From: Parabacteroides goldsteinii DSM 19448 = WAL 12034
Lineage (GTDB): Bacteria > Bacteroidota > Bacteroidia > Bacteroidales > Tannerellaceae
Length of the DNA stretch: 64,000 nt
NCBI RefSeq assembly: GCF_000969835.1
Contig: NZ_KQ033912.1
Coordinates: 3,185,373 to 3,249,372, forward strand
Direction: 5' to 3'
The position numbers and the translations under genes are program-made. Positions within the stretch are counted from its first letter, which is position 1. Every line of letters starts with the position of its first letter. A model generated the notes under the pieces. It saw only the letters and a program-made list of their open reading frames with translations, searched no databases and had not been told where the DNA came from. Below, piece after piece: positions 43,538-53,506 of this stretch.

Positions 43538-45157
43538 CTATCTTAAATTTGGATTGATATTCTTTTCAGATAGTGGAATAGGCCAACGTTCTTGTCCGGT
43601 TTTGAAATTACGTTTGTCAACATACCAACGATTATACGGATCAGGCTGTCCATCTTTCTTTTTCATTAGTTCCTGATTCGAAATATAGAATGGCGATCCG
43701 TAAATATCCAGATTCAGACGTTCTTCGGCAATTCCCCAGCGGTATAAATCCCAGAGGCGAAGTCCTTCAAAAGCAAATTCGATCATACGTTCTTTTTGTA
43801 TGATTTTACGTAATTTATCCGGATTGGTTTCTGTAATGCCAGGCATGCCTACGCGTCCTCGTACTGCATTTATCGTCTGATCCAAAAGAGTTTGTGTGAT
43901 CGGTGTGCCTGCTTCCATCTCTGCTTCCAGATACATCATCAGTACATCTGCATAGCGGGCAAGAGGAACATTATTTCCGTATTTGGTTATATCGCCATTC
44001 CAGCTTTCGTCGAAATATTTGCGTAGAAGGAAACCAGTCTGGGTTGTCTGTCCCGGACCGATTTTATCAGCGGCAGTTGTTTCCGGATTACAATTGTAGA
44101 TGGTTCCCCTGAAGGTTGCTCCGTCATAGTAGATTGTATAGTCCAGACGTGGGTCCCTGTTTTCTCCGAAATTATTTTTATTGAAACGTGGGTCATCATA
44201 ACTGAATGGCGTTCCGTCTAGAAAATCATAAGCCTCGAATAACGTACTGGAAGCATTTACCAAACACCATCCTCCGTCTTTTATCGGATAGGCATGCTGA
44301 GGTAACCCATGTCCTGCCAGGTCATCTACAAACTGTGTTGCGTAAATATGTTCGGAACTGTTAATCGCCCCTGGGTAGAATAGCTTCTGATAATCAGGAT
44401 CTAATTTATTGTCTCCCCAATCGATGATCTTTTTACATGCAGCCGCTGCTTCTTTGTAATTTTTGGCAATCAGGTGTGTACGGGCCAGATAAACCAGTGC
44501 GGCCTGTGCTGTTGCACGTCCGCGTTCTGATGCCGGAAGGTCCTTATGATGCGGAAGAATGTCTGCAATTTCGGTTAATTCGTCTATTGCATATTGAAGA
44601 ACTTCTGCACGAGAGGATTTGGTCACTGTATTAGCTTCTTCCAGGGTTAATACTGTTTTGATCAGCGGAACATCATAATAATAGGATGCCAGATAAAAAT
44701 ACTGTACCGCGCGAATGAAACGGGCTTCTGCTTTCATCCGTTCCATTTCCGGATTATCGGATCCTAGCTTGTCGATTCCTTCAATAAACCGGGCACAGGC
44801 ACTGATGCGCCGGTAAGGTTTCTGATACAGGTCATTAACCCATCCGTTGCTTTCATCTATTTGCCCGGATGTCAGTTTTCCCAGATTATTGTTGAATCCG
44901 CGGCGGTCGTATCCTATGTCACTGACTCCGTCTATTAATATTTTTGCGCTGTATGCCCACCAATCGGAAGCGCCGTAGTCCACTCCATAGGTGATACCGC
45001 CACGGTATAAACCGATGAGGGCAAGTTTTGTATTTTCTTCTTTGTCGAAGAATGTATCTTCGCTGAAGTTTGTCAGCGGATAACGGTCCAGTTCACAGGA
45101 TGCTAAAGTCGCAAGAGCAACAAAGGCCATTATTGATTTCTTTATAATTGATTTCAT
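43538..45157 (-). CDS. SusD/RagB-type glycan-binding lipoprotein
   Basis: 539 residues. Lipobox LASC gives lipidated Cys21, followed by ELDRYPLTNFSEDTFF, the usual SusD start. The TPR-rich core (about 60-330) is followed by the C-terminal RagB/SusD region with PLARYADVLMMYLEAE and ERMIEFAFEGLRLWDLYRW, both family signatures. It is the surface lid of the SusC channel encoded 5 bp upstream. The glycan is unknown; sulfatase neighbours suggest a sulfated one. Confidence 0.96.
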   Translation of the reverse strand: MKSIIKKSIMAFVALATLASCELDRYPLTNFSEDTFFDKEENTKLALIGLYRGGITYGVDYGASDWWAYSAKILIDGVSDIGYDRRGFNNNLGKLTSGQIDESNGWVNDLYQKPYRRISACARFIEGIDKLGSDNPEMERMKAEARFIRAVQYFYLASYYYDVPLIKTVLTLEEANTVTKSSRAEVLQYAIDELTEIADILPHHKDLPASERGRATAQAALVYLARTHLIAKNYKEAAAACKKIIDWGDNKLDPDYQKLFYPGAINSSEHIYATQFVDDLAGHGLPQHAYPIKDGGWCLVNASSTLFEAYDFLDGTPFSYDDPRFNKNNFGENRDPRLDYTIYYDGATFRGTIYNCNPETTAADKIGPGQTTQTGFLLRKYFDESWNGDITKYGNNVPLARYADVLMMYLEAEMEAGTPITQTLLDQTINAVRGRVGMPGITETNPDKLRKIIQKERMIEFAFEGLRLWDLYRWGIAEERLNLDIYGSPFYISNQELMKKKDGQPDPYNRWYVDKRNFKTGQERWPIPLSEKNINPNLR

Positions 45158-45162
45158 GCTTT

Positions 45163-48100
45163 TTAGAATTTAAGATTCAAACCAAATGTGTAGTTCGTTA
45201 ATACCGGATAGAAACGGTCGTCGGCATTGATTTCCGGGTCCCAGCCTTCCGGATAACTGTGGAATGTGAACGGGTTTTCCGTTGCTGCATAGAAGCGGAC
45301 ATTCTGGATAAAGGTATTCTTTAGAATAGACTTTGGTAAAGTATATCCTAACTGAATATTTTTTACACGCAGGTAAGAGGCGTTACGTATCCAAAAATCA
45401 GACTGTTGCGTATTAACTCCGGTAGCATTTCCCAGATTTGCTATACGTGGATATTTCGGATAACGCGTCGGGTTTTCCGGATCGAATGCTTCTTTCATTT
45501 GCCACTTTTGGATATTCCCTTCGCTCCATAAAGCCCAGCCTGAAAAACCGTTTAGCAGTCCGTTGACACCTGCTACTCCCTGTAGGAAAATATTCAGGTC
45601 GAAACCTTTGTAGGCTGCGTTCAGAGAAAGGCCGAATGTGTATTTCGGAATTTTTGATCCCAGGTAAACACGGTCGTAAGTGGCGTCTACTTTTCCGTCG
45701 GGTACGCCATCCGGTCCTGAAATATCTTGGTATCTGATATCTCCCGGTTTGGTGTTGGCTTTATTGGCTCCCATTGCTGACTGGTCAGTATGGGCAAAGT
45801 AGTCATCGATATCCTGTTGATTCAAAAATACACCGTCTGTTTTATATCCGTAGTACATATCGATCGGGTAACCGATGAAAAGATTAGAACCGTTACCTAC
45901 CATTCCGTTTGCTTGTTCCACATTCCCCAATCCGAGTGTTTCTACTTTATTTTTGATGATGGAAAAGTTTCCGTTGATGCTGTAACTGAATTCACCGATG
46001 GTATTTCTGTGCCCAACTTCAAATTCCCAGCCGCGGTTAGACGCTTCTCCGGTATTTACTTCGCTCATTTGTAATCCAAAAGCGGAAGAGGCACTGGCGT
46101 TGGGTTTAAACAGGATGTCATACGTATATCTATAGAAGTAAGAGATATTGGCTGTCAGTAAACCGTTCCAAAGTACGGACTCGAAGCCTCCGTCTATAGT
46201 ACGGGTTGTTTCCCATTTCAGTCGCGGATCTGTATACGTTTTCAGGGCTGCTCCCTGTTGAATGGTTCCTCCTAACGGGTAGTTAAAATCGTTACCTAAT
46301 TCATAGACTGACTGGTAAGCATAATTACCGATGTTATTATTACCTAAGATACCGGCAGATGCTTTCAGTTTCAAATTGTTGATAAAGCTTAATTTGTCGT
46401 TCTCTTTAAAGAAGCTCTCTTCAGAAATTCTCCAACCGATAGCGGCGGAGGGGAAAAAAGCATAACGTGAACTGGATGGGAAACGTGATGAACCGTCGTA
46501 ACGCATGGTTACTTCACCCAGATAGCGTTCTGCATAATTGTACTGTGCACGTCCGAAGAATGATTGGATGACCCAGTCGTAACCTCCGCCTGCATTTGTC
46601 TGGTTATCGGGTGAACCGACTGTCAGATAGGGATATTCATTACTTGGGAGATTGTCTCGACGGCCTTCCAGGTCGCGTGCAGATTCTTCTTCCCATGAAT
46701 AACCGGCCAAAATACCTATATTATGTACATTGTTAAATGTCTTTGAGTAATCGACTGTTGCCTGGAATGATTTATAATTTGTATTGGTATTCTTTTCTTT
46801 TAAGTAAGAAGGACCTAATACTTTTGTAGCGCCGTTAATGGTAACCGGCAGGGAGGCACGGAATTTTTTATCTTGTGCATTTGTGAAATTATAGGCACCG
46901 ATAGCAGAGAGGGTAAGTCCTTCGATCGGTTTGTAATCGAGACGCACATTTGAATTGATACGTAAAGTCGGTTTTTCCTGGAACGATTCGGATGCTAACC
47001 AGGCTTTGGGGGTTCCGAAATTTTTTACGCCCGGTCCCCATGTACCGTCACTTAATACTGAAGGACGGAATCCGGGGAAGCGTAGCCCCTGGCTGATCAG
47101 TGACATCATTCCATAATCGCCGTCAATAGCACCGGCGGTTCCCGGTTCTTTCGTTTTAGCATTGTCACCTCTCAAACGGATTGTCAGTTTCAATTTATCT
47201 GATAAATTGGAAGTCAGGTTGACACGTGCCGTATAGCGTGAGTAATTGTTACCCGGCACAATTCCGTTCTGATTAAGATAACCGAAAGAGGCAAAATATT
47301 GACTCCGGTCGTTACCACCGTTTAAAGACAAATCGTGTCCGGTCTGTAGTCCGTTACCTGAAAAAATATCATCGACGAACTTCTCGTTGGCCCATACATC
47401 CGGCTGACTGCCTGTGCGCATCGCCTGAATTTCTTCATCCGTGAAACGTGTAATACCATCTGCCTGATTCAATAGACGTGCATAATCCCAACTGTCTACA
47501 TATTTAGGCAATGCTGTAGCCCGGTTGAATCCTACATAACCGTTGTAGGACACGGATACTTTGGACTCTTTACCCATTTTGGTTGTAACCAAAACAACCC
47601 CATTGGCAGCACGGGACCCATAGATGGCAGCAGTGGATGCATCTTTTAATATGGAGATGCTCTCGATATCATTAGGATTGATATCTGTCATATTGCCTGG
47701 TATCCCGTCGATCAATATCAGTGCATTTGCTTTGTCTGCGTTATTATCACTACTGAATGAACCTACACCGCGTACACGAATTGTTCCTGTATTTTCTCCT
47801 GGGCGTCCTCCTGGTTGCGTGATCGTAACTCCCGGCATCTGACCGGTCAGGGCTGATACTACTGATGAAGTCGCTCTGTTTTCCAATTGTTTGGAATCGA
47901 CTGAGGCAATAGAACCGATAACATTTACTTTTTTTGCTGTACCATATCCTACGACAACGACTTCGTCAAGAGCTTGTGAGTCTTCGATTAATTGTATGGC
48001 ATAGTTTGTTTTTTCATCTACGGGAATATCCTTGGACAAGTATCCGATATAAGAAATCTGCAAAGTACTGCCTTTAGGAACCTCCAGAGAAAATTTACCG

Positions 48101-48567
48101 TCCAGGTCTGTGATTGTACCATTTGTTGTTCCTTGTTCAACAACATTCGCCCCGATAACGGGTTGTCCGGTAGCATCTGTTATGATACCATTGACTTTTT
48201 TGTTTTCTTGTTGTTTTTGTTGTTGTTTCTTTTCCGGAACAATTATGATATGTTTTCCTTCAAGACGATAGGAGAATCCGCTGTCTTTGAGCAACTCTGT
48301 TATAACAGAGGACAGGATTTTATCATTAAAATCCTGATTGATAACTTTATTGATATTTAATTTCGTCTGATTATAAGCGATACTGAGGCCCGTTTGTTTT
48401 TCAATTTCTTCGAATACGCTTAACAATGTTTTATTTTTGGCTGCTATTGATATTCGCTGGCTTTGTCCCCAGGCTATGTTTATCGTGAATAAACTTAATA
48501 ATGTAAATATTAATAATTTACGTAATTTTAAGAGCGAGTGTGTGCTCTTATGGTAGTTTAATTTCAT
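45163..48567 (-). CDS. SusC/RagA-type TonB-dependent transporter with STN domain
   Basis: 1134 residues from ATG 48567, which gives a signal peptide ending AWGQ; the frame continues to 48660 through a leader hairpin. Order: STN domain (about 45-115), CarboxypepD-regulatory-like domain (about 125-200, starting NGIITDATGQPVIGANVV), TonB-box-like DEVVVVGYGT (about 208), plug and a large beta-barrel ending TFGLNLKF. The STN domain indicates signalling to the FecR encoded upstream. It takes up oligosaccharides with the SusD encoded next. Confidence 0.96.
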   Translation of the reverse strand: MKLNYHKSTHSLLKLRKLLIFTLLSLFTINIAWGQSQRISIAAKNKTLLSVFEEIEKQTGLSIAYNQTKLNINKVINQDFNDKILSSVITELLKDSGFSYRLEGKHIIIVPEKKQQQKQQENKKVNGIITDATGQPVIGANVVEQGTTNGTITDLDGKFSLEVPKGSTLQISYIGYLSKDIPVDEKTNYAIQLIEDSQALDEVVVVGYGTAKKVNVIGSIASVDSKQLENRATSSVVSALTGQMPGVTITQPGGRPGENTGTIRVRGVGSFSSDNNADKANALILIDGIPGNMTDINPNDIESISILKDASTAAIYGSRAANGVVLVTTKMGKESKVSVSYNGYVGFNRATALPKYVDSWDYARLLNQADGITRFTDEEIQAMRTGSQPDVWANEKFVDDIFSGNGLQTGHDLSLNGGNDRSQYFASFGYLNQNGIVPGNNYSRYTARVNLTSNLSDKLKLTIRLRGDNAKTKEPGTAGAIDGDYGMMSLISQGLRFPGFRPSVLSDGTWGPGVKNFGTPKAWLASESFQEKPTLRINSNVRLDYKPIEGLTLSAIGAYNFTNAQDKKFRASLPVTINGATKVLGPSYLKEKNTNTNYKSFQATVDYSKTFNNVHNIGILAGYSWEEESARDLEGRRDNLPSNEYPYLTVGSPDNQTNAGGGYDWVIQSFFGRAQYNYAERYLGEVTMRYDGSSRFPSSSRYAFFPSAAIGWRISEESFFKENDKLSFINNLKLKASAGILGNNNIGNYAYQSVYELGNDFNYPLGGTIQQGAALKTYTDPRLKWETTRTIDGGFESVLWNGLLTANISYFYRYTYDILFKPNASASSAFGLQMSEVNTGEASNRGWEFEVGHRNTIGEFSYSINGNFSIIKNKVETLGLGNVEQANGMVGNGSNLFIGYPIDMYYGYKTDGVFLNQQDIDDYFAHTDQSAMGANKANTKPGDIRYQDISGPDGVPDGKVDATYDRVYLGSKIPKYTFGLSLNAAYKGFDLNIFLQGVAGVNGLLNGFSGWALWSEGNIQKWQMKEAFDPENPTRYPKYPRIANLGNATGVNTQQSDFWIRNASYLRVKNIQLGYTLPKSILKNTFIQNVRFYAATENPFTFHSYPEGWDPEINADDRFYPVLTNYTFGLNLKF

Positions 48568-48636
48568 ACTTTTGTACATTAAATCAATGATTACTAAATT
48601 TAAGATCTCTATGTTTTTTAATGGATTATTGATTTC

Positions 48637-48674
48637 GGGGGTCCGGAAAAGGTGTCGCAATTTTCTCCGGTCCC
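48637..48674. other. Hairpin in the leader of the first susC
   Basis: GGG..CCGGAAAA (48639-48650) can pair with TTTTctCCGG.CCC (48661-48674) with a 2-nt bulge and a mismatch. It lies between FecR and SusC; a second susC has an equivalent at 58870-58898. On the plus strand T6 follows, but no plus-strand gene ends here. Confidence 0.5.
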
Positions 48675-48684
48675 TTTTTTCTTT

Positions 48685-49689
48685 TTATTTTACTCCTTTC
48701 TTATTAAGTGAATAAATGGTGATTGTGTTGCCGTCTATCTCATAAGCCAATCCGCTGACAGTCATTGTAAGAACTTTCATGATCGTGTTTATGTCGGCAT
48801 GTTGCCGGAATTTTATAGTGTATAAATCCGAAGTAAACAGACGCGGATTTATAACAAAGTCAACAACATATTTTCGTTGAATTGTAGCCAGTATCTCTTT
48901 GAGCGGTTGGTTGATAAAGTTGAGTTCTCCCTTCGTCCAGCCAGAGTAGTTTGCTGCATTGATTTTCCGCTTTTCGAATACCCCTGTTTTATGATTGTAT
49001 TCCAGTTGTTCGTTTGGGGATAGAATGAAAGAGTCTTCACCTCCTGCTATTTTATCCACTTTGACAGCCCCGTTTTCCAGTGTTGTCGTAATTTTATCAC
49101 TTTCGGAATAGGCTTGCACGTTGAATTTTGTGCCCAGAGCCTGGACTTTCAGATAACTTGTGCTGACGATAAAAGGATGTTCCTTATCTTTTTTTACGGT
49201 GAAGTTGGCCTCTCCCGTCAGATAGAGTGTGCGGGTATCTCCTTTGAATTTTTTAGGATAGATCAGAATACTTCCGGAGTTGATGTTTACTGTGGAACCG
49301 TCGGGCAGGATTACTTCCTGATTTTCTCCTTCCGGAACGAAACATTGTATCAATTCGGGATTATATGTGTTCTGTTTGATATACAGATAGGAACCGGCTA
49401 TTGATAGCAAAGGAATGATCAATATCGCAGCGATTCGCAATAATTTATGAACAAGGTTATATTGCTTGGACGGAGATTGATTTTCTCTGATCTTTCTCTG
49501 TGTTGTTTTCAGTGAATGATAAGTCTCTGCATTTGCTCCTGTCGGATATTCGTTCCATATGGAAAGAAGAGCCTCTTCTTTTTCTTTCTGATTGGAAGGG
49601 TGAACCAGCCATTGCCATACTTTGGTCCGGAGTGCCGGATCAAATGTATGGTTGACCAGATTATATAGTATTTTAGATGCTTTTGACAT
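48685..49689 (-). CDS. FecR-family anti-sigma factor (first sulfatase PUL)
   Basis: 334 residues from ATG 49689 (MSKASK...), preferred over the frame's 5' extension to 49740, which lacks family similarity. Cytoplasmic helical part (about 1-85), membrane segment (about 87-107), FecR domain with LPDGSTVNINSGSILIYP, LTGEANFTVKKDKEHPFIV and VQALGTKFNVQAY, and a C-terminal STN-like domain (about 245-334). It would regulate the ECF sigma encoded 72 bp upstream. Confidence 0.94.
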   Translation of the reverse strand: MSKASKILYNLVNHTFDPALRTKVWQWLVHPSNQKEKEEALLSIWNEYPTGANAETYHSLKTTQRKIRENQSPSKQYNLVHKLLRIAAILIIPLLSIAGSYLYIKQNTYNPELIQCFVPEGENQEVILPDGSTVNINSGSILIYPKKFKGDTRTLYLTGEANFTVKKDKEHPFIVSTSYLKVQALGTKFNVQAYSESDKITTTLENGAVKVDKIAGGEDSFILSPNEQLEYNHKTGVFEKRKINAANYSGWTKGELNFINQPLKEILATIQRKYVVDFVINPRLFTSDLYTIKFRQHADINTIMKVLTMTVSGLAYEIDGNTITIYSLNKKGVK

Positions 49690-49761
49690 GCGTATATATT
49701 TCCTGTTTTGTATATATGATACGTGAGTCAGGAAGTACACACAGTCAAAAATGAACTTTTT

Positions 49762-50328
49762 TTAAAAAAATGCAAGAATAAAGAATCCGATTATTTTTCG
49801 GATGTCTGCCAGTGCCAGCGTCAGGTGATTTTCGACAGTCCGTTTACTGATAGACATGCGTGCAGCAATCTCATCATTGGATAATCCGTCCACACGGCTC
49901 ATCCGGTAGATTTGTTTTCGTTGGGGCGGCATCTTTTCAACGGCGACAGAAATAAGAAATTCCAGTTCTTTGGCATATAACTCTTCTTCTATGCTGTCGT
50001 TGTCTGTGGAGCTAAATGAAGCATTGTTGGTTTGTTGTTCCTGGTAGTCACTGAATAACAGGGAACGCTCGATATGCCGGAATACCGTATTTTTGGCAAT
50101 ACGATACAGGTAGGCGTTCAGATTCTCGATTTCTTTCAATCTATCCCTGTTCTGCCACATGGATACGAATATATCCTGGGAAATATCTTCCGCTTCTTCC
50201 TCGTTTTGCAGGATACCGCTTATGAATCCTTTAATACGTGGAAAATAATGCAGGAACAATGACTCGAATGCCTGTTCATCGCCCCTGCTGACTGCCTCTA
50301 TGTATCCCTTTTCGGTGGCGAAATCCAT
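49762..50328 (-). CDS. ECF sigma factor (first sulfatase PUL)
   Basis: 188 residues. Region 2 shows EEEAEDISQDIFVSMWQNRD (about 45-65) and NLNAYLYRIAKNTVFRHIER; region 4 shows VEKMPPQRKQIYRMSRVDGL and the recognition helix SISKRTVENHLTLALADIRK. It is the first gene of sigma, FecR, SusC, SusD and the two sulfatases. It has a -7 box about 35 bp upstream. Confidence 0.95.
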   Translation of the reverse strand: MDFATEKGYIEAVSRGDEQAFESLFLHYFPRIKGFISGILQNEEEAEDISQDIFVSMWQNRDRLKEIENLNAYLYRIAKNTVFRHIERSLLFSDYQEQQTNNASFSSTDNDSIEEELYAKELEFLISVAVEKMPPQRKQIYRMSRVDGLSNDEIAARMSISKRTVENHLTLALADIRKIIGFFILAFF

Positions 50329-50362
50329 TAATAGGTAGATTTATTGTCTCTTTATGTGGATA

Positions 50363-50370
50363 CAAAGATA
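50363..50370 (-). promoter_or_regulatory. -7 element of the first PUL sigma gene
   Basis: TATCTTTG on the minus strand, 34 bp upstream of ATG 50328; no -33 TTG at the usual distance. Confidence 0.6.
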
Positions 50371-50424
50371 AAGATCGTTTGCCATTAAAAAGAAAAAAAA
50401 GTATAAAACTACTATCTTTTGAGT

Positions 50425-51939
50425 TTAGAAAGCAAACTTCGGGTTTTCCGGTGGTGTACTGGATTCCGACATCAATTGATTAAATTTCTCAACAATATCC
50501 GGGTGTTTGTCTGCTACATCGTGTAATTCCTGAATGTCGTTTTCCAGGTCATACAGCTCCATTCTCGTATTTCCTTTGCGGATATCTGTAATGATCCCTT
50601 TCCAGTTCCCCATGCGGATCGCTTTATTCCCTATTTGTGGGTCAGGATATTCCCAGTAAAGATATGCATGCTGTTTCTGTTTGTCTTTTTCTCCGAGTAG
50701 TGCCGGCAGGAAACTGATTCCGTCGGTTGGAGGACATTCGATGGAAACGATATCTGCCAGTGTCGGCATTACATCCTGAAATGCACAGATATGGTCGGAT
50801 TCTGTTCCGGCTTTGATCTTTCCAGGCCAGGAGACGATAGCCGGTACGCGTATTCCTCCTTCGTGGACGAAACATTTCCCCCATCCGTATTCCGATTTGA
50901 ATAATCCGCCGCTGTTGAACCAGGGGGAGTCGCTGCCGCCGTTGAACGTCGGTCCGTTGTCGGAAGTGAAAATGATCAGGGTATTTTCATACAATCCTTC
51001 CTGTTTCAATTTGTCGACCAGTTTTCCGACCTGTTCGTCAAAATAACTGATCATTGCTGCATAGGTAGCGTGCGGATAACGGCATGGCATATACCCTTTG
51101 TTGCCGGTATAGGGCTCTTCATCTCCGAATTTATCGACATAATAGTTGACCCAGCGTTCCGGAGCCTGTAAGGATACATGCGGAAGAGGCGTTGTCCAAA
51201 GCAGGAAGAACGGTTGTTCCTTATTCTGGTCGACAAAATGAATCATTTCGTCGAAGATGAGGTCGTTGGCATATTCATTCTGGGTAAATTTCCGGTAACT
51301 GGCTTCATCGTACGGATCCGCTCCTTCATCCAGTTTGGTCAGATGGGGGTCCCGTATTTTGTTATCGAGATATACGCGTTGATCGTTTTTCCATAAGAAC
51401 GGAGGGTAATAGTTATGTGCCTGCCTCTGGCAGTTATATCCGTAAAACTGGTCGAAACCCTGTTTGCCGGGGACACCTTCCGAACCGGGATAACCTAATC
51501 CCCATTTTCCGAAACAACCGGTCGTATATCCGGCATTCTGCATCATCCGGCCGATTGTCATGGTACCGGATTTTAACGGATATTGCCCTTCCAATTCCGG
51601 ATGGACGTACATCGAGTCGTGGCTGTTGATCGCTCCCCGTGAGGCTATTTCATCATTCGCCCTGATCTGCGTGTGTCCGGAATGTAATCCGGTCAACAGT
51701 ACACAGCGGGCCGGAGCGGAAACGGGCGATCCGGTATAATGTTGGGTCAGTTTGATTCCGTTGTTTCTCAGGCGATCGATATTCGGGGTTTCTATTTTTT
51801 GCTGGCCGTAACATTGCAGGTCGCCATAGCCCATATCGTCCATCAGTATATATATAATGTTAGGTTTGCTCTTTTCTTTCTGGCAGGAAGACAGACCTGC
51901 AATACAGAAAAGCCCTACTAACAAATTCGTTTTTTTCAT
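50425..51939 (-). CDS. Sulfatase lipoprotein (S1 family, serine-type)
   Basis: 504 residues. Lipobox LSSC makes Cys19 the lipidated residue, so the enzyme is probably surface- or periplasm-anchored. Metal ligands: LMDDMGYGDLQCYG (about 32-45) and FTSDNGPTFNGG. The formylglycine motif SAPAR-CVLLTG puts the serine near residue 74, followed by GLHSGHTQIR. It is the last gene of the second PUL, 15 bp after the GH20 gene. Because GH20 removes terminal GlcNAc or GalNAc, a sulfated hexosamine target is likely (inference). Confidence 0.95.
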   Translation of the reverse strand: MKKTNLLVGLFCIAGLSSCQKEKSKPNIIYILMDDMGYGDLQCYGQQKIETPNIDRLRNNGIKLTQHYTGSPVSAPARCVLLTGLHSGHTQIRANDEIASRGAINSHDSMYVHPELEGQYPLKSGTMTIGRMMQNAGYTTGCFGKWGLGYPGSEGVPGKQGFDQFYGYNCQRQAHNYYPPFLWKNDQRVYLDNKIRDPHLTKLDEGADPYDEASYRKFTQNEYANDLIFDEMIHFVDQNKEQPFFLLWTTPLPHVSLQAPERWVNYYVDKFGDEEPYTGNKGYMPCRYPHATYAAMISYFDEQVGKLVDKLKQEGLYENTLIIFTSDNGPTFNGGSDSPWFNSGGLFKSEYGWGKCFVHEGGIRVPAIVSWPGKIKAGTESDHICAFQDVMPTLADIVSIECPPTDGISFLPALLGEKDKQKQHAYLYWEYPDPQIGNKAIRMGNWKGIITDIRKGNTRMELYDLENDIQELHDVADKHPDIVEKFNQLMSESSTPPENPKFAF

Positions 51940-51954
51940 CTTTTTGTACTTTAA

Positions 51955-53403
51955 TTAGTCCCAACTGAAATCGTCGGTTACTTCGCTTTTTAATCCTGGT
52001 CCGAACATATATCCTTGTTTTTCAAACCATTCTTTTTTGTCTTTTACCTTTTGGTAAAACAGTTCGAAACTCTCCGGTTCGCTCCGGCTCCACATTTGTT
52101 CGGCGATAGCCAGAATGCGGGGAAACAGCCTCCGGTCGATCATATTTTCTGTTACCCTGTAATCGGTCCAGAGGGCACAACTCATTCCTAACAAGAGAGG
52201 CGAATCTTCTTTTCTATAAGACGGGTTGTCGGTATATACATCTTTGATATCGAATGTACGCGCCGCCTCATATCCTTTCCAGGGAGTGACAGGGAAATTC
52301 AGGTAGGTATAATAATTGGTTCCGCAGATAACGGGAAGATTTCTTTTGAGTGCTTCTTTGAATGCGGTGTCTTTATGTCCCCGCCAGTTCCACCAGTGGA
52401 TCACTACGTTATCAGGTAACGCATAACCATCCTGATAAACGACATCTCCCCAAAAGATTGCTTTTCTTCCTTTATTTTTCAGATAGTTGGCCATCTGTGC
52501 TGAGAACCAGAGCTGAAGATCGTGGCTGTCTTTCAAACCGTGTTCTTTGATACATTGCCCGCAATCGGGGCATGTATCCCAGTTCCCTTTGGGGGCTTCA
52601 TCTCCTCCCAGATGAATATATTCGGAGGGGAACAGTTCGCAGACTTCATCGAGTACATTCTTCAGAAAATCCAGTGTATGTGTTTTGCCGGCACAGAAGA
52701 TATTTTGTGTAAAGCCGTTTTCGGGAACCTGTATGGTGTCGCCGAAACAACCTAGTTCCGGGTAAGCGACCAGAGCGGCTTCCGCATGTCCCGGCATATC
52801 GATTTCCGGGATAACCGTGATACAACGTTCGGCGGCATATCTGACAATCTCTTTGATCTCTTCCTGTGAATAGAAACCCTGTTGTTCCGGGCCTTTGCCG
52901 ACAAAAGCGCCCACTTCGGTAAGGCGCGGATATTGTTTGATTTCAATGCGCCATCCGAGGCCCTCCGTCAGATGCCAGTGGAAATAGTTCATTTTTAGCA
53001 GGGCTGCCATGTCGATATATTTCTTTATGGTCGAAACTTTCTGATATTGGCGGCCGGAGTCGAGCAGGAAACTTCTGAAACCGACACGAGGCCTGTCTTC
53101 TATTTTCAGGCAGGGGATGATCCATGTCCCGTTCTGATCGGAGGTCAATTGCTTTAATGTCTGCCGGGCATAAAAGAAACCCGCATCGCCGGATGCTTCT
53201 ATTTCGATACCGTTTTCTGTTACCTGTAGCCGGTATGCTTCAGAAGGTAATGCCGTATTCGTAGTCTGGCGGATATCGGCTTGTAGGTTTTTTGTGCGAA
53301 ATTCTCCGTTACCTTGCACGACTGTTTCCGGTGCAGGGATTACTGTTTGTGCTGTCAGGAAAAAAGAAGAAAGCAAGAGAATAATAATACTTACATATTT
53401 CAT
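51955..53403 (-). CDS. GH20 beta-N-acetylhexosaminidase
   Basis: 482 residues with signal peptide (about 1-18). An N-terminal GH20b-type domain (about 20-105) precedes the catalytic barrel. Signatures: NYFHWHLTEGLGWRIEIK (about 138-155), IPEIDMPGHAEAA (about 195-208) and the catalytic Asp-Glu pair in HLGGDEAPKG (near residue 268), then WGDVVYQDG and VIHWWNWRG. It releases terminal beta-linked GlcNAc/GalNAc by a substrate-assisted mechanism. It lies between SusD and a sulfatase in a host-glycan-type locus; mucin O-glycans or sulfated glycosaminoglycan fragments are candidates. Confidence 0.96.
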   Translation of the reverse strand: MKYVSIIILLLSSFFLTAQTVIPAPETVVQGNGEFRTKNLQADIRQTTNTALPSEAYRLQVTENGIEIEASGDAGFFYARQTLKQLTSDQNGTWIIPCLKIEDRPRVGFRSFLLDSGRQYQKVSTIKKYIDMAALLKMNYFHWHLTEGLGWRIEIKQYPRLTEVGAFVGKGPEQQGFYSQEEIKEIVRYAAERCITVIPEIDMPGHAEAALVAYPELGCFGDTIQVPENGFTQNIFCAGKTHTLDFLKNVLDEVCELFPSEYIHLGGDEAPKGNWDTCPDCGQCIKEHGLKDSHDLQLWFSAQMANYLKNKGRKAIFWGDVVYQDGYALPDNVVIHWWNWRGHKDTAFKEALKRNLPVICGTNYYTYLNFPVTPWKGYEAARTFDIKDVYTDNPSYRKEDSPLLLGMSCALWTDYRVTENMIDRRLFPRILAIAEQMWSRSEPESFELFYQKVKDKKEWFEKQGYMFGPGLKSEVTDDFSWD

Positions 53404-53422
53404 GATATATACGAGCTAAAAT

Positions 53423-53489
53423 AAAGAAGATGCATCAAAAGTTCGTTTTGTCATGGAGGACAAGTCTCGATTCTTGATACATCCTCTTT
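53423..53489 (-). terminator. Long hairpin after the second SusD gene
   Basis: AAAGAAGATGCATCAA (53423-53438) pairs with TTGATACATCCTCTTT (53474-53489) with three mismatches around a 35-nt loop; on the minus strand TATTTT follows. It sits in the susD-to-GH20 gap, at the same place as the hairpin after the first susD. Confidence 0.65.
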
Positions 53490-53506
53490 GTTTGTGATTA
53501 ATTAAA